Under the pieces are notes generated by a model. It had not been told where the DNA came from. It saw nothing but the letters and a program-made list of their open reading frames with translations, and searched no databases. Position numbers and translations under genes: made by a program. Positions 36,185 to 49,740 of a DNA stretch of 64,000 bases are shown here, in pieces. This DNA is from Climacteris rufus (Eukaryota; Chordata; Aves; Passeriformes; Climacteridae), in contig VZRZ01004923.1 of NCBI GenBank assembly GCA_013398175.1, positions 654,290 to 718,289 of the forward strand, written 5' to 3'. The stretch's first letter is position 1; every line of letters starts with the position of its first letter.

Positions 36185-39100
36185 AGCCATTCTGCACTGC
36201 AGCGGCTTCCTCTAAGGTGAGCTGGGGCAACACTGAAGAAGCACCACTAAAAGCATGAGGATCACCCTCACCATTTACCACACAGTGGGGTCCAGCTCTT
36301 GGCCATGCTGGGCCTTAGCTCTCCTGGCCAAACACAAAAGCCTGGTGTGCAACTAGCAGATGTCAGTGAGCTTGTCCCCTTTTATTGTTGTTAAAGCTGT
36401 GGGAAAGCACAAAATGTCACCCAATTTTCCCTTCATATATGCATTTTTCATCCCACATGCATGTTTTGCAGACTCCTGCTTATAAAGGGACAGACTGAAC
36501 AGGGGAGTTTGGAGTAGATTTTTTTCCCACACAAAAAATTCTGTGACCTAATGCAAAAATGGCACACGAAGCCATCCAAACACCATGTGCATACACCAAC
36601 AGGCCTGTGGGCACACAGCCACCACCTTTCCTGCCATCACCAGCTCCATGAGGCAGCACCTGGGAAATCCTGCTCAGGCTGACCACCCTAGTGGTGGCTG
36701 CAGAATGTACATACCCATGCCAGTGATGGTGGATGATTGACTCAGAACAACTTGGCTTCCCAGGGTTAGTGTCTGCCACTTGTCTCCCTTGGGCATGTTG
36801 TGGGGGGTGTCTGAAGGAACATTCCCAGTTCTGACCCACTGGGATTTGGGCTTTTCTGGATGATCTCTGGTCTGGCATCTGGTTGAATATTTCCTCAACC
36901 ATCTTGTGATGATTTTATATAGTCATCACTGGTCTCCAGGAGGCCTTATATCCATCTACCTCTAGTTTGAAAAAAGGGCATTTAGGGTCAACAGTTCCCT
37001 CTTGACTTGTACTGATTCCTTACAGCTCACTAGGTTGTCTTGTAACTGTCTGTCAGGCTTCAGGTTTCAAGAGAAGGCTGAGCAGCCTCCTCCACACAGG
37101 CCAGCTTCTCAAACAGCAATCATCTTCTGCAAGAAGGTCAAGATTTGCATTTTCTTCCATATTTTAGCACAAACCTGTTCCTTCCCATCTTGAACAAGAC
37201 TGCACAAAGGCCACATACAGTGGAAAATGGCACTGAGAGGGATTGTTGCTAACCATGGATTAATTCTCAGTCTGGCCAGCTGTACATACACCTTTCTGAT
37301 TTCAGTTAGTAACCCAGATAGCAACAAAAACCAATAAAACATTTAGATGCACCCGGGAAAGGAGTATATGTAAAGAATCAGTGCACAGTGTCTGGCCATT
37401 CTATTATCCAGTCTCAGTAAGAACTGGAAACTTCTGGGAGACAAATTGAAAGCAATAAAAGAAGGAATTGTATAGCATGATTCCTGAACAGGGGCAGTCA
37501 TTTTCCCAAAACAGACTTTTTTCTTTAATGGGATCAAATATAGTGAATCGATACTTTAGCCCAGATGGGGTTCATGGTTTCCAGAGGAAACTTTCTGGAG
37601 GAAGGTGCACATTTCCTGTAAATATAATTGGCATTTTAAGGGACTATAGCTAAAGAGAGCTATAGCTTTGTTTAATTTTGTTTTAATACTGTTACCATGG
37701 CTTGAGAGAAGGAGAAGAAGAAGGGGAAGACGAAGGGAAGGCTTTCTGTCCTGACATGCCACAGCACAGACCAGGTGGAAAATGCTGCTGTTTCCTTAGA
37801 AATATTGTATCTCTGGGTGCAACAAAGGAGTTTAGTGAGCAGTAAACAAAAGCAGGTTTGTTATTAGCTTTTAGTTTCCTTGCTTTTATAGAGTCTCATG
37901 TTTCTTTGCCAGAAGAAATATCATAAGCTTTCCTGTTTTATCACCCAAATTTATTCAAGCTGTACAAATTGGGGAGGTTGTTCCTCAATTACACCTTCAG
38001 GTATTTAGATAGAAAAATATATGTATACATAGAGACACAGAGTGAAAGATAATTTTGATATAAGTAATATGTGTGCATAATATATTAATAATTAACTAAA
38101 AGATTATTATATGTTTAAGAAGTTAATATATAAGTATATATGTACATCTACAAACATTTTTTTGTAGAAATATGCATGGAATCAGCATTCAGAATTGCTG
38201 CATATCTCAGAGTTTCACTGTAATCCAGTAACCGGTGACTGAATCCCGTGTTTCCCGGTTCAACACACACCTTCATTTTCCTTCACTTCCAGTGCTATGA
38301 ATAAGGAAAACTATAGCAACCTGCCATCTAAAGCTTTTCTAGAGATCTCCAGTGTAGCAACACAGCACAAGTGCTCACTCTTTAGTGTTATGACTACACA
38401 AGCCCCCTTCAGCTTTTGTTATCTGGAACTGGTAAAGATTTCCCAGCCAGAGAAAGAATGAATTTCTTAGAAACCAACATTTTATGGACTCCTTGCTACA
38501 GGCAGTTAATTCAGAAAGCTCAGTTCATCAAGAAGTTTTCCTTTAAACTGTTACATATTACCTGTTCTTCTCCTCCTTATCCATCTGCTTTTCTACTGAC
38601 CACTGTCATCATCTTTGCAAACAAATTCTTATGCAGGAATTTTTAAATTTGAGCCTCTATATAAACATGCCCTCAGAAATTCATTCTCAAATGTCACTCA
38701 CATACAGTTTTAAATGTATAAAGTAAATATATTTGAAAAAATAGCAGTGAGATTTTTCAGTTTATTTGGCTAATTTTATTAGCTGTTGGAGCAGAGTAGC
38801 AGCCCCCGGCAAATAAAGAGGAGCAGATGTTGCACTGAGGCAGGGAGATTATTTTCCTTTTTATATTCAGCACCTGCTTTACTCTCCTTTGACCTGTTGA
38901 AAGATTAAGCTCCAATGAAACTATTTGCACTTAGATCTTCCTGAAGCCTCCTCTCACTGAGAAGGATTCTACAACTATTAGGAAGGATTTGATGATCCAC
39001 CTATTCAATATTAAAATCCTTTAGCTAATTCTGCTGCTTCTTTGTTTCAAAAATAGCGTATTCCCATCCTGTCACCTGGTCATTGCTGTGTGTGGAACAA

Positions 39101-40552
39101 GCATGCTGAGCATTAAGATATTTTCCTTTTGTACAGCCTTTGCTTATAATTTAGGTCAATATTAAAAGCAGTCATAAGTAAACAAAAATAAGTATAAAGG
39201 CTAGAGTACATGTCTGTTACCATTAAAGCAGTAAATGTTTTTCATTTTGAAAATGTTGCATTTAAATACGAATGGCAGACAAATGACCCCCTGTGACCCT
39301 TTTTGGTTGCATGCATCAGTTTTGTCTAGACTGTGCTTTGAATGCAAATCCTGAGAGATGCAATTATTGGTGAATGCAGATTTCAATGACTGAAATAGAG
39401 AGATACAGAAGATATATCTAGAGCTTTGGCCCAGAAGGCACATTAATGACACATTGAGAATAATTAAGCAAATATTTTTTCAAAGCATCTTATTTCTTTC
39501 TCCAGTATATGGAATATTTATTTACAGCAAATATATAAAAAATAGAATATAAAACAATTGCTCCTATACAGCTTCTTCTCTGATGCTACAAACAGAGGAA
39601 CTGGCAGTTTCTAGACCAACAGTTCCACAGAAACATCCTCCATGTCACACAGTTAGAAAGTATGGACTCACCAGTATCACTTAAATAACTCTGGGTTATC
39701 GGTGTGAAAGGAAGAGCTGAAGGGAGACCATCCCCTCCAATGGTGAACATCATCCATTTCCCTAGAGCTGTACCACCTCTACTGTGGCAACCATCTATAT
39801 TTCTGTAAGCATGAATGTTCATGGAAAACTGCTACAAAATCTGTATTACCATGGAAAGTTTACATTTTAATTTGAAGAAATTGATAATCTACTATTCTGT
39901 TTGTCCCATAAGAAAACATAAGCTTTGTATAATTTGAAAAAACAACAAAAACAAAGAAAAGGAAAACTGGAAAAACAGACTCCAAACTGAAGAACCTTGG
40001 ATCTTGTTAGAAAAAGTTTGTGTGTTTTTATGATGAAAGGAAAATATATGGTCATGCTCTCACAGAGCTCAGTCATTACTTCCGTGGTGAGTACCTCTTG
40101 AACTAATAAGGTCCTACCTATTTAAGAGAGCTTGGGCAGACAACTGAATAAAGATAGGTCAGAGGAAGTGCAACCAGCAAAATATTGCTCTCAGGATCAT
40201 CTTTGCACTACTCTCTTATTTTAGATACTCTTTGCTGATTCTTTCTAATTTACTGCTAAACATCAGAAAATGTGTATTTTCAAACTCATTTCTGCAATTC
40301 CACACCTGCCAGTTTGATGGAAGAGGAGACAATACAGTGTGCTACTGCCTTAGAAATGGGCTGGCAGCTCCTACTCACAGCCATCCAGCACCACCCTGAA
40401 TAGCTTTGTGCATCAGAACAGGACTCAAGGTAATCACATGATGCAGTAATTATTTATAAGAATTCTCATTTAAATTACCATCCTAGTGTCCTTGCACAAT
40501 TGAGTTCTCCTACATTTTGTTTGAACCAGGAGCCCTCACACAATTACTGTGT

Positions 40553-40606
40553 GATAATAATGTTGCTGATGATGATGATTAATAATAATAATGATGACAA
40601 TAATTT
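40553..40606. repeat. TGA/TAA trinucleotide tract
   Basis: Imperfect GATGATGATGATTAATAATA-type repeats. Confidence 0.8.
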
Positions 40607-43182
40607 CATCTGGTCATTGCAAGGACTGAGTGTTCTTGTATGGCTTGAACACATTACATATCCCAGAAACAGAGGATTTCCCAAAAGACTATCCTGTATT
40701 TAAAAGTGTATCAGTAACATATGTTGCCATAAGGTTTAAATACAGAAAAGGCATAATTAGCAGCAAGATGTTAGTGTTGTTAGTATCTGAAATTAAATTA
40801 GATCTTGCTTTCTTATTCAGTCACACATGGATGCACATACTTCGTCTCTTTGCATTTTTTCAGGAGAACACCTTTAACTTTTCCCTTAAAATATCACAGT
40901 ATTATTTCCTTAAGCTTTAATGATTCTGTAATTATGTCCCCTAAAATAACAGACAGAAGTGTCTTGAGTATCTTACACCATCAAAATAGTACCTAAGTTT
41001 TAAGGATTCAATAATTACCTCCCCCTAAAACAACAGGTAGAGGAATCTTCCCCTTTAGGTACCAAGAGAGGCTAAGCATGTGATTTTCATTAAACCTAGG
41101 TTTCAGTGATGAAAAAGTATGCTAAAACAGATTATCTTGACTGTGCACCTGAACCCCGAGAGCATCAGCATTGTGGGTGACTTTGCTCTTCTTTGAGATG
41201 GGGAATACTGCCTCGTGCATCGTCAGAGGGATCACCAGAGAAATTAGATCAGAGCAACCAGCTTACCATAAATTATTACACTCTTGCTAACTGCAAAGTA
41301 ACTTTCTCCAGCAAACAAGAGCTGTGAGAAAGCATACCTGGTGTGGAGAGTTGCTTCCTCTAATCGACCCTTGTCATTACACTATTACAGGGGTATCATC
41401 ATAGATTTAAAAAATACGTTTCAATTCCTTTTTTAGAGGACTGCAGACAGAGTTGAGAAATTTATCCTCAAATTTAAGGCCTCACAGAATTTTTTTTAAA
41501 TATATGGCAACAAAAACATATTGACAGTAAAAAAATTTTTTGAATAATTCTTGATACATAGATGATATGAGCAGGCTAAACAATCTGAACACAAAGACTT
41601 CAGCACCTAGCAAAAATTAATTACCCCTTAAGCATCCACCACAGCTGAACCTGGAAAACAGGGACTGTTCACAAGTGAGTTTAGTGTCTGGTATGCCTCT
41701 TGCCAGTGAAGTTTTCTTATACAGAGAAAATGTGGTTTTGTAAATACGGAAGGGAAACATCGTTAAATGCTGTTTTCTGACTTCATTAATTATTTATACT
41801 GTCACCTCACTTATAAATCTGACAAATGCATTACAGACTTGATGAGGATTGTACTGTTATGTCAAGCACAAAACAGGAAGGAAAGATTACTGCTAATTTC
41901 AGCAACAGATGCCAGAACTACGATTATAAACCCCTTGAAATACCATTCAATAAAAATTTTCTGAAGAATTTTGCATTTTAACTGTTTCTAATATCGGTTT
42001 TAAAGCCTCTACCCAGAAGTTGTTCACAATGTGTCCTTCAATCCTTAGAAATAACTCACTTGGGATTTTAGATCACACCAAGATCTCCCAATGTGTCAGT
42101 TATCTTTAGCATATACAAGAGAAAATTAATTTGTATCATGTCAATGACAAAATCCCTTGGGCCACAACCACTGTCCATAAAGACAGCAAGCAGGAAAGCA
42201 TAGCCAAAATGTACATGACCCAGTGGCCAGTGGGAATGAACCACGTGCAGTGCAAAATCATTAACTCACTTTCAACTCTTATCAAAGTCTGTAGGATGAA
42301 AGGAAAAATCACGTTTTGGTGCTTTCCAGTGTTATTCCTAGGCATGCTGAATGTCATTGGAAATTCAGTCATTTCCAGTATAACTTTTGGTGAAAATCTG
42401 TTTTCCAGCTTGATGCCAACTTAACATTAAGAAAATAAGAGAGATTTTATACATATGTGTGTGCGTACACACACAATTATATATCTATAATTGAGAGTCA
42501 TTCAGGCAATATGGAAAATAACATCTAAATTAAAAAAAAAATGGAACTCCAAGACAGTTCTCTCAGCCCTTCCTTTGTTCAAGGGGAGTGGGAATATAGC
42601 CAGATTAGCACCAGCAATTTGGGAGCTCAGCTGCTTAATTAGATCTTCCCCAGTTCTGTGTAGCTGCATCACAAGGAGCAGAGTGGCACCAAAGAGTGCA
42701 CAACTGCAGGGTGTTTCCCTGTCTGTTAAATTCAATCAGCATCATCTGAAGCTGGTGTTAATAAGCCATATGTGAAATATGGCAGCTGTCTGACTGATAT
42801 AAGACCCACCCCTCTCCCACACCTATTTATGTATCTGGTAGGCACAATAGCCTCTCACAGAGCAGGCCAACTGGGGCAGCAACCTCCCTGATAGATTTAG
42901 AGTTTGAAACAAATATGCAAAATAGGCAATAATTTTTAATGTCTTAGTGAGATTTCTGTTTTGTTTTATTGCTTCTAGGAGGACAAGGAGGCTATTCCCC
43001 AAGGCAGAGTTTGGCTGTGGGAGAGGAAATCAGTAACACAAACACCATGTTCCTCCTGGCAAATGCTACCTGCTCTAACACTCCTCCACACAACAAACTC
43101 CAGTGTGAAGCCACCAACCTTTGGCCCCTGAAGCTGAGTATAACCCCAGGAAAAGAGATAAAAAACAAGATCATGAGAGAAT

Positions 43183-43218
43183 GCGTGTGTGTGCGCATGT
43201 ATGTGTGCATGTGTCTGT
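43183..43218. repeat. GT-rich microsatellite
   Basis: GCGTGTGTGTGCGCATGTAT-type alternation, imperfect. Confidence 0.8.
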
Positions 43219-45832
43219 TATAACTTTAATGGCATACAATTATTTCTTTTTCTTAAATAACTAAATCTGGACTAAAAATTAAACTCTTAAGGTGGCAATT
43301 ACACTAATAGAATAAATAAATGTTTGGTGTACTTCTATGTAGCTGTCCTTCTTCTTTGCTCACAGTCAGGATTTTGAGCATGGCAGGACCAAAATGTGAG
43401 GCATGCCATTCATATACAGCTTTCACCACACGATGCCAGGCTCCCAACACTTCCCAAGCTGAGTTGCCCCTCTTTGAATGCTAGGCAGAGAGCTGGCAGG
43501 AATGGGCTAGTGGTGGTTCCATTGGAAAACATAAAGCAGGACGTCTTCCAGATTTAGATTATAGACAGAAGCAGGATTTGAAACACCACACCCTTGTTCA
43601 TTTCTTTTTGGTGAGTATGAATGCCCCTTTTCACAAATACAAAATTTCATTTCCAGTTTTTTTGTCCCTGACTATCTTCACTGTCTCCTCTTGCAGGGAA
43701 TATTGTCAGAAGTCAACATTCATGTCTCAATTTATATTTTTCTCTTCACTCAAAAATACCATGTATAGAAAAGTCACTAGTTAGTTGCTGATTATAAGCT
43801 TTGCAGTTCCTGTCCATGTACAATTCCTTCTCTCAACTGCATCCCTGTTCAGCAATAGACAGTTCCACGGTTTTAAGAATTTCCTTAATTGATATGGTAT
43901 CATGTAGTTTTCCCTCATACACTTAACTCTCTTATAAATTTAAGATGAAGGACACATAGTTTTTTCTACAAGCTAATGATAAAGTATCTCCTTAATTCAT
44001 ATGATCATTACTAAAATTTACATGGGCATGATTTGTACAGGAAAAAAAAAACCTCTGTGTGTATAAAGACAACACAGAAAATTTGACAGAAATATAAGAG
44101 AAAACATGAACAAATCTAACTAACTTTTCATCAGATGTAATTATCTCCATGTCTTTCAAATAAAAATGAAAGCTGTTAATAACACCATATTTAGAGTAAG
44201 ATATTAGTTTTTTGGTAAATCACATCCATCTAGCTTGAACCTTTAATCAGAGCCTTACCCTGCCTACTAGCCAAAATCATTGAACATATCATATCCATCT
44301 TCTGACTGCTGTCAGTCTCATCAGTGCAAATCATTCCCAAATCCAAATAACTGATAAAACAGTAAACTTTTCAAGACAAAAATGAAAAGCAATGCAATTC
44401 ATGAAATCTCTTGCTATAGGATTAAGGGTAAGACAGGACAGATTCTACTTCTGACATTCAAAGCCATGCTTAAATTTAGGATCCAAGAAACAAGTCTAGA
44501 TAAAATTCTATCAGCTAACTTCAGGGTATACAAAGGGAGTTTGGTACCTAAAATCCAGACCATGAGATACCAACAGCTCTTATTTATGGAGAACCACATG
44601 TAAAAGTTGGGCTAGGCAGAGCGAAGAGTGGAGACAAAATTCAGAAGTCTCCTGCTGTGATTCTTCATTGCTTGTTACCTTGTTCAAGACAAGGTTTGTC
44701 AGATCCATCTTCATGCCACATTGATTTCTTACATTAAGATGAGCTATAATTCAGGAAAATTAAGTCCCAGGAAAATTCCCTGTATGGTGCAAATCATATT
44801 CGGTACAGCACTTCCGTACAAAACCAGCACCTTGGGGTGTACTGCAACATTATCCCTGTCTAGAGACCACAAGGTTAGCCTGCAGTTGTAGGTACTGTGG
44901 CTCAATTTAAAATCAGCACTGAGAGAGAATTCTGATGCATAAGAGAATTAACCTGGCTGAGAAAACAACAGGAAACCAATCAGCCATCTTTAATTTCAGA
45001 TTTCTTGGTCTAAAAATCAAGCTAAATTGTGCTGAAGGATTAAAATCACCAAATGCAAGATGCTCTAATGAAGTCTGATGGTTTTACACACATTTTGTTT
45101 GAAGAGGGCTCAAGCCACCAGAGAGCATGGCCCTGTACCACACTATAGCAGTGTAAGAGGGAAGGCACATGTAGGTAAATTCTTTGCTGTTTGTTTAAAT
45201 TCAAGGAGATTTGCTTGGAATAAGCTTCATATCACACAAAGGGCAGAGACTTATTCCATTATAAAGCCACTTAACAACAAAGTTTATTTTACCCTTGTAC
45301 CATTTTGACTTGATAATTCCCTACTCATGTGTTCCCTGGTGCAAGCTGCTCTGCTCTCAAGCAAGCTTCATCTTGGACACTCTAGACCTACTGAAGTCAA
45401 CAACATCCACTCACCACTGGGGCCAAGGACAAAACCTGGAGTCCTTCACAGCCTGCAGGATCTCCTTCTTTTGCACAAAAAAGAAAATATACCCAGCTGT
45501 GCTTGGACACCTGCCTGCAATAGCAGGCAGCTCCTTTAAAGTAGTCTTTTTGGGTTAATGTAACAAAACATATCAACTTGACAGTCTGCTACCAACAGAT
45601 TGATTTTCTCTGCTATTCAGAATACAGCTCCCAAAACACAAATCATTTGTAAATCAATTAATAAAATAATTGCTATGCAGGACCACACTTAGAAGTAATA
45701 GGAGTACCAGACGTGCAGACTGATCTTTCACATTTCTAATAATTCACACGGTTGGTATTTAAAAGAAGAGAAAAACTCTCCCTTCATCCTAACTACCAAT
45801 ACGTTTTTGAAAGAAGGTCAAAGATTACTCTG

Positions 45833-45975
45833 CCTCCCTCCCTGGAGGTGTTCAGGGCCAGGCTGGATGGAGCTCAGAACAACCTGGTCTAGTGAAAGGT
45901 GTCCCTACCCACATCAGGGTGGTTGTAACTAGGTGATCTTTAAGGTCCCTTCCAACTCAAAACATTCTATGATTT
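45833..45975 (+). mobile_element. CR1 LINE 3' end fragment
   Basis: Sense strand: CCTGGAGGTGTTCAGGGCCA, GGCTGGATGGAGCTCAGAAC, AACCTGGTCTAGTG, GGTGATCTTTAAGGTCCCTT, CCAACTC and a terminal ACATTCTATGATT. A relatively well-preserved CR1 tail. Confidence 0.93.
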
Positions 45976-46139
45976 TAAAACAGGAAATTTTTGTCAGTTG
46001 GGTTATATTTGTCACACAAACACATCAAGTCTGATAACTTCTTTCAAAACCTTTTCCAACCTTTTAAATTAAAACAGTTATCCTGGAAAAAATTCAAATA
46101 CTGATTTTGGCCTGGATTAATTCACATTCTGTGAAGGGC

Positions 46140-46491
46140 TGTGAGCCCCTGGTACAGGAGGTCTCTGCATGCCCCTGGAAGAATGATGCCTGAGAGCAGA
46201 AATAATCTCCCCAGGCATAAAGAAACCTTCCTCACTCAGGGTGAGTTCAGAGGCACTCCCAACATGCCTTGTTTCCTTATGGTAATAGCCCTTACCCTGT
46301 TGGCCAAAGGATTTCCACCCCACCCCCTACCTTCCCCACAAAAAGCCCCTGTCTGTGCCACCAGGTTTAGGTGGTCTGGTTCCTAGCTGCCCCTTTGCAG
46401 GATAGCTTACAATAAAGGCTACTTGTGGAACTGCTGTACGAGACCCCTCCCTCTCTCCATCCCCAGAGTCTGTCTTTTGGGTGATTTTACA
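46140..46491 (+). mobile_element. Candidate solo LTR (about 350 bp)
   Basis: The plus strand starts TGTGAGCCCC and ends GGTGATTTTACA. AATAAA at 46411-46416 is followed by 75 bases rich in C and T (GAGACCCCTCCCTCTCTCC), as in U5. ACAAAAAGCCCCTGTC about 80 bases upstream of the signal could be a decayed TATAAAAGCCC. Flanks AGGGC (46135-46139) and AGAGC (46492-46496) agree at four of five positions. There is no internal region. A start at 46130 (TGTGAAGG) is also possible. The family is not identified. Confidence 0.55.
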
Positions 46492-46506
46492 AGAGCAGCA
46501 TTATAG

Positions 46507-46566
46507 GAGCTGAAATCACAAGAGCTGAAACCACAAGAGCTGAAATCACTTGCAGCTGAAATATTG
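46507..46566. repeat. 15-bp tandem repeat, nearly 4 copies
   Basis: Units GAGCTGAAATCACAA (46507), GAGCTGAAACCACAA (46522), GAGCTGAAATCACTT (46537) and GCAGCTGAAATATTG (46552). It begins about 15 bases after the candidate LTR ends. Confidence 0.9.
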
Positions 46567-48900
46567 CTGTTCTTGTTGAAATCACTGGTCGCTTAGGGGC
46601 ATTGCCAGGGCTCCTGGAAGGGCTGTTCCCTGCGGGACACTCATTCCAGGAAGGCCACGGCACACCGGTGTTAATCAGCATCAGAACCCCACAGTGAAGA
46701 CATTCCTTGTTTTTTTTCACCAGGAAGGAAAAAGCCAATCTGATAGGAAAGTATAAATGAGCCACTCTGAGTTCGTCAGGAACACTCTGAGGAACATGTG
46801 TTCTTCATCAGTTGTACAGAGAACACAGAAATTAAATTAACGTTTGTTTTTCTTTGGGTTGGTTTGTTTTTAGTTAAAGTGCCCAAGGTTTCCCAAGAAT
46901 TTTGAAAGAAAGCTTTTCCCCACAAAATAAGTGCTGGGAAAATAGTGCATTTTATTTCTATTGTCACGTAAGGAAAAGTAAGAGAAAATGCACAGCTTTC
47001 TTGATTTCAGGCAACTTGAATCATAAACAAGGACTTCCAGAATGCCAAGAACTTGCACAGCTACAGCTGTGACATACCCAAACCGAGAGTCAAATTCTGT
47101 GTATGTCATGCTCAGCCTAATGGAGCAGAGGGATGGAAACCAAATTCTTCACATGTATCCAGTGTCCTCAGCTGGGCATGTCAGATGGAGAAGAGACTCT
47201 GTCAGCCTATCCCTACTAGAAAGCCCTGAAAAATGTCAAGTACCGGCAGTCCCTTTGTCAACCCCACCACATTTTGATGCTTACCTGAGGGTCAGAGTTA
47301 TTTGACAGAACAGAGAGACAAGCCAGCCTTGGGGAGGTTGAACGAAAACTAAAGATAATACAAGCAACAGTAACAATAACTCCACACAAAGTAATTTAGA
47401 CAAAAATGTTCCGGTTTTCAGATTCAATCATTCAACATCCAAAATGCCTAAACTGAGATGATCTACACAGTCTCCAGGCAGGTCTTCTGGGTACCACAAT
47501 TACATGTTTAAATAATGACAGTTCTCAGGATGTTGGCTTTATTTGGTGAACAGAATGATAAAATTGATTTGAGGGCAGGAAATGTGCTACAGAAGTTTGG
47601 CTGGCTGAAACTAAGCTGCAGTTATATTTTCACATGCATAGTATTTTTACCACAAAGTCTGCTGTGCAAAGTTTGTATGGGAAAGGTTTTATTTGTCTCT
47701 AAAATAAGCAAAGTCAGACAAAAGTGCTCTTCTGAAACACTATATTCAAACCAAATACCCAACTCTGGAATTGGTTCTAAGTTCTTATAAATGTTTCTAA
47801 AAAAAGGAATAGTAAAAAATGACTTGGAAGACAGAGCAATATCATTTTTCTTGCCAGAAGTTCTGCTCACTTGCTTTAAGTTTAAAAAAAAATTATTTTG
47901 TACTCAATATCCCTGTACACCTGTGTGCAATGACACCAATCAAAATTCAGCCCCATATCTAGGCCAGTATTGCTCTTATAAGGGATTGAGAAACTTTTAC
48001 TAAAATCTGAAGGAGAACAAGATCTAATCAAAAAAGTAAAAAACAATCCAATTTAAGAAATACTTCAACAGCAATTTGTACTTTGCAATCCGAAGGACTA
48101 ACATTCTTTTTTATAAAAGTAGGATATTCAGGCAGAGTGGTGCACTTTGCACATGGACAGCCAATGCTTTATCTACAGGATAAAGGAAAACATATTGGTA
48201 AAAGCAATCTTTCAACCAACTAAAAGGACTGTTTGTATCAATTGTCCCTGTCACACTGTAAAGGCAATGAACAGAAACTTGACATCATTTCTGCAAGCTG
48301 TCTCCTACTGCACAGGAGCTGAAGTGTAACTTAGGACTTGGCTGTTGAAGTAAGTCAACGCCAGATCCTTTTGACCACAAAGTGCAAGTAATATAGTGTC
48401 TACAGCAAAAGGAAAGGAAAAAGCAGGGTTAACAGAAAAATAATAAACATAGGGATATCCATTCATATTGCTTCCTCGCACATTGATTCTTTACATAATG
48501 CCATTGTTTCGTTTCTGGTGCTTCAGTCTTTTCTATTTTTTAATAAACAAAATATTTCCCTTGCTATTAAATCAGCTTCTGATTATGTAGGTGTTTTTTG
48601 ATTTTATATTCCCTTTAATTATAGCAGCACGAAATCAGATTTCTTTTGCCATGCTCTTCGAACACTCAATAATGATGAACTACCTCCTGTAATTAAAACA
48701 GAATTATTGTGTGTTCTGAGACACACTATAACCTCTCATTACTGTCTGAAGCATGTCTTTGGAAACGTGCTTATGTAAACAGCAAATATTTCTAAGGACA
48801 TAGTTTTAGTGACATTTGGTCTATGAAGTTTTACCTGAGTGCCATAAGAGAGGGATAAAGAGTTAGCAGTAAATTTTAGATGGGCTTGCAGCATTTCAAA
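46567..48900. other. Intergenic, no gene seen
   Basis: Unique sequence. The stretch about 48580-48720 is AT-rich with several TAATTA-like sites and few simple repeats. I see no coding exon. Confidence 0.5.
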
Positions 48901-49022
48901 GAACCATAGAATGGTTTGGGTTGGGAGGAACCTTAAAGGTCATCTAGTTCCAACCCACCTTCCACTAGACCAGGTTGCTCAAATCCCATCTAATCTGGCC
49001 TTGAACACTTCCAGGGATGTGG
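48901..49022 (-). mobile_element. CR1 LINE 3' end fragment
   Basis: The plus strand reads GAACCATAGAATGGTTTGGG, TTGGGAGGAACCTTAAAGGT, CATCTAGTTCCAACCCACC, TAGACCAGGTTGCTC and CTTGAACACTTCCAGGGATG. This is the reverse complement of the canonical CR1 end. Confidence 0.95.
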
Positions 49023-49735
49023 AAGTGTTAAAGGAAATATCTTTTGCTTCAATCCAGAAAGATGTTTCAACACTCTGAACCATATTGGCATACATTACCA
49101 CTCACATATCAGCAAAGAAAACAACCTCACCGTATAGAAAGTGCCTGCTCAGTGCTTCAATGCTTCATTTCTGAACTGCATTCCTGCTGCACTCCCCTCC
49201 AACCTTTTTCCCTGAGAATGCAGCCACACGCAGCATTCACCCACAATGAGAAAAGCTTCTCCCCTGCAACAGCCCATTGGTTTGTGCCGGTAACCAGCAA
49301 TATTCCAGCATCAGCCTGACAATTTCTTACCACTGGGGAGAAAAGAAAATAGATTAGGCAGTGAAAAATCTAAGATAACTGAATGTGGAGCTGTTGACCG
49401 AGGGTGCAAAGGAAATGAGCAGAGAGAATTTTGCCAATATGGAGATGGCTTCGTTCACACCAAGGAGCTGAATGACTTCAGGCAGCTCTGTGAGATCTGG
49501 GAGTCTTATTTCTGAGCTTGCAACTGACACCGAAACAGCAAAAATGCATCTGCAGCAAGCCCTGACCTCTGCAAGGTGTGCAGGCTGCTAGTACATGTCA
49601 CTTTGCAGCTGTGGTGATAGACTGGGTGTATTCTCCTCCTGCAGTGCCACAGCTGCCTTCTCACATTAATGCACTCAATTCCTCTGAGACTGCAAATGCT
49701 GGTGTTGTCATGGAGCCAGCACTATCTCTCTGAAT
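49023..49735. other. Intergenic, no gene seen
   Basis: Unique sequence between a CR1 tail and the ERVL-type LTR. No supported gene. Confidence 0.5.
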
Positions 49736-49740
49736 GCAAT

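Larger units (their letters stand above)
33514..45832. other. Intergenic, no gene seen (repeat-poor)
   Basis: About 12.3 kb with no CR1, LTR or gene that I can identify, the longest repeat-poor stretch in the window. It includes TA-rich microsatellites (34975-35030, 38020-38140), a 24-bp tandem pair (36137-36184), a TGA/TAA trinucleotide tract (40553-40606) and a GT-rich tract (43183-43218). A 140-codon minus-strand frame at 36480-36902 has no recognisable homology. Conserved regulatory DNA is most likely to be found in stretches like this, but that cannot be judged without alignment. Confidence 0.5.

Noticed and set aside
36480..36902. 140-codon minus-strand frame
   Set aside because: Composition is low-constraint (H, G, S, P-rich), no homology is recognised, and a second frame of 74 codons overlaps it on the same strand.
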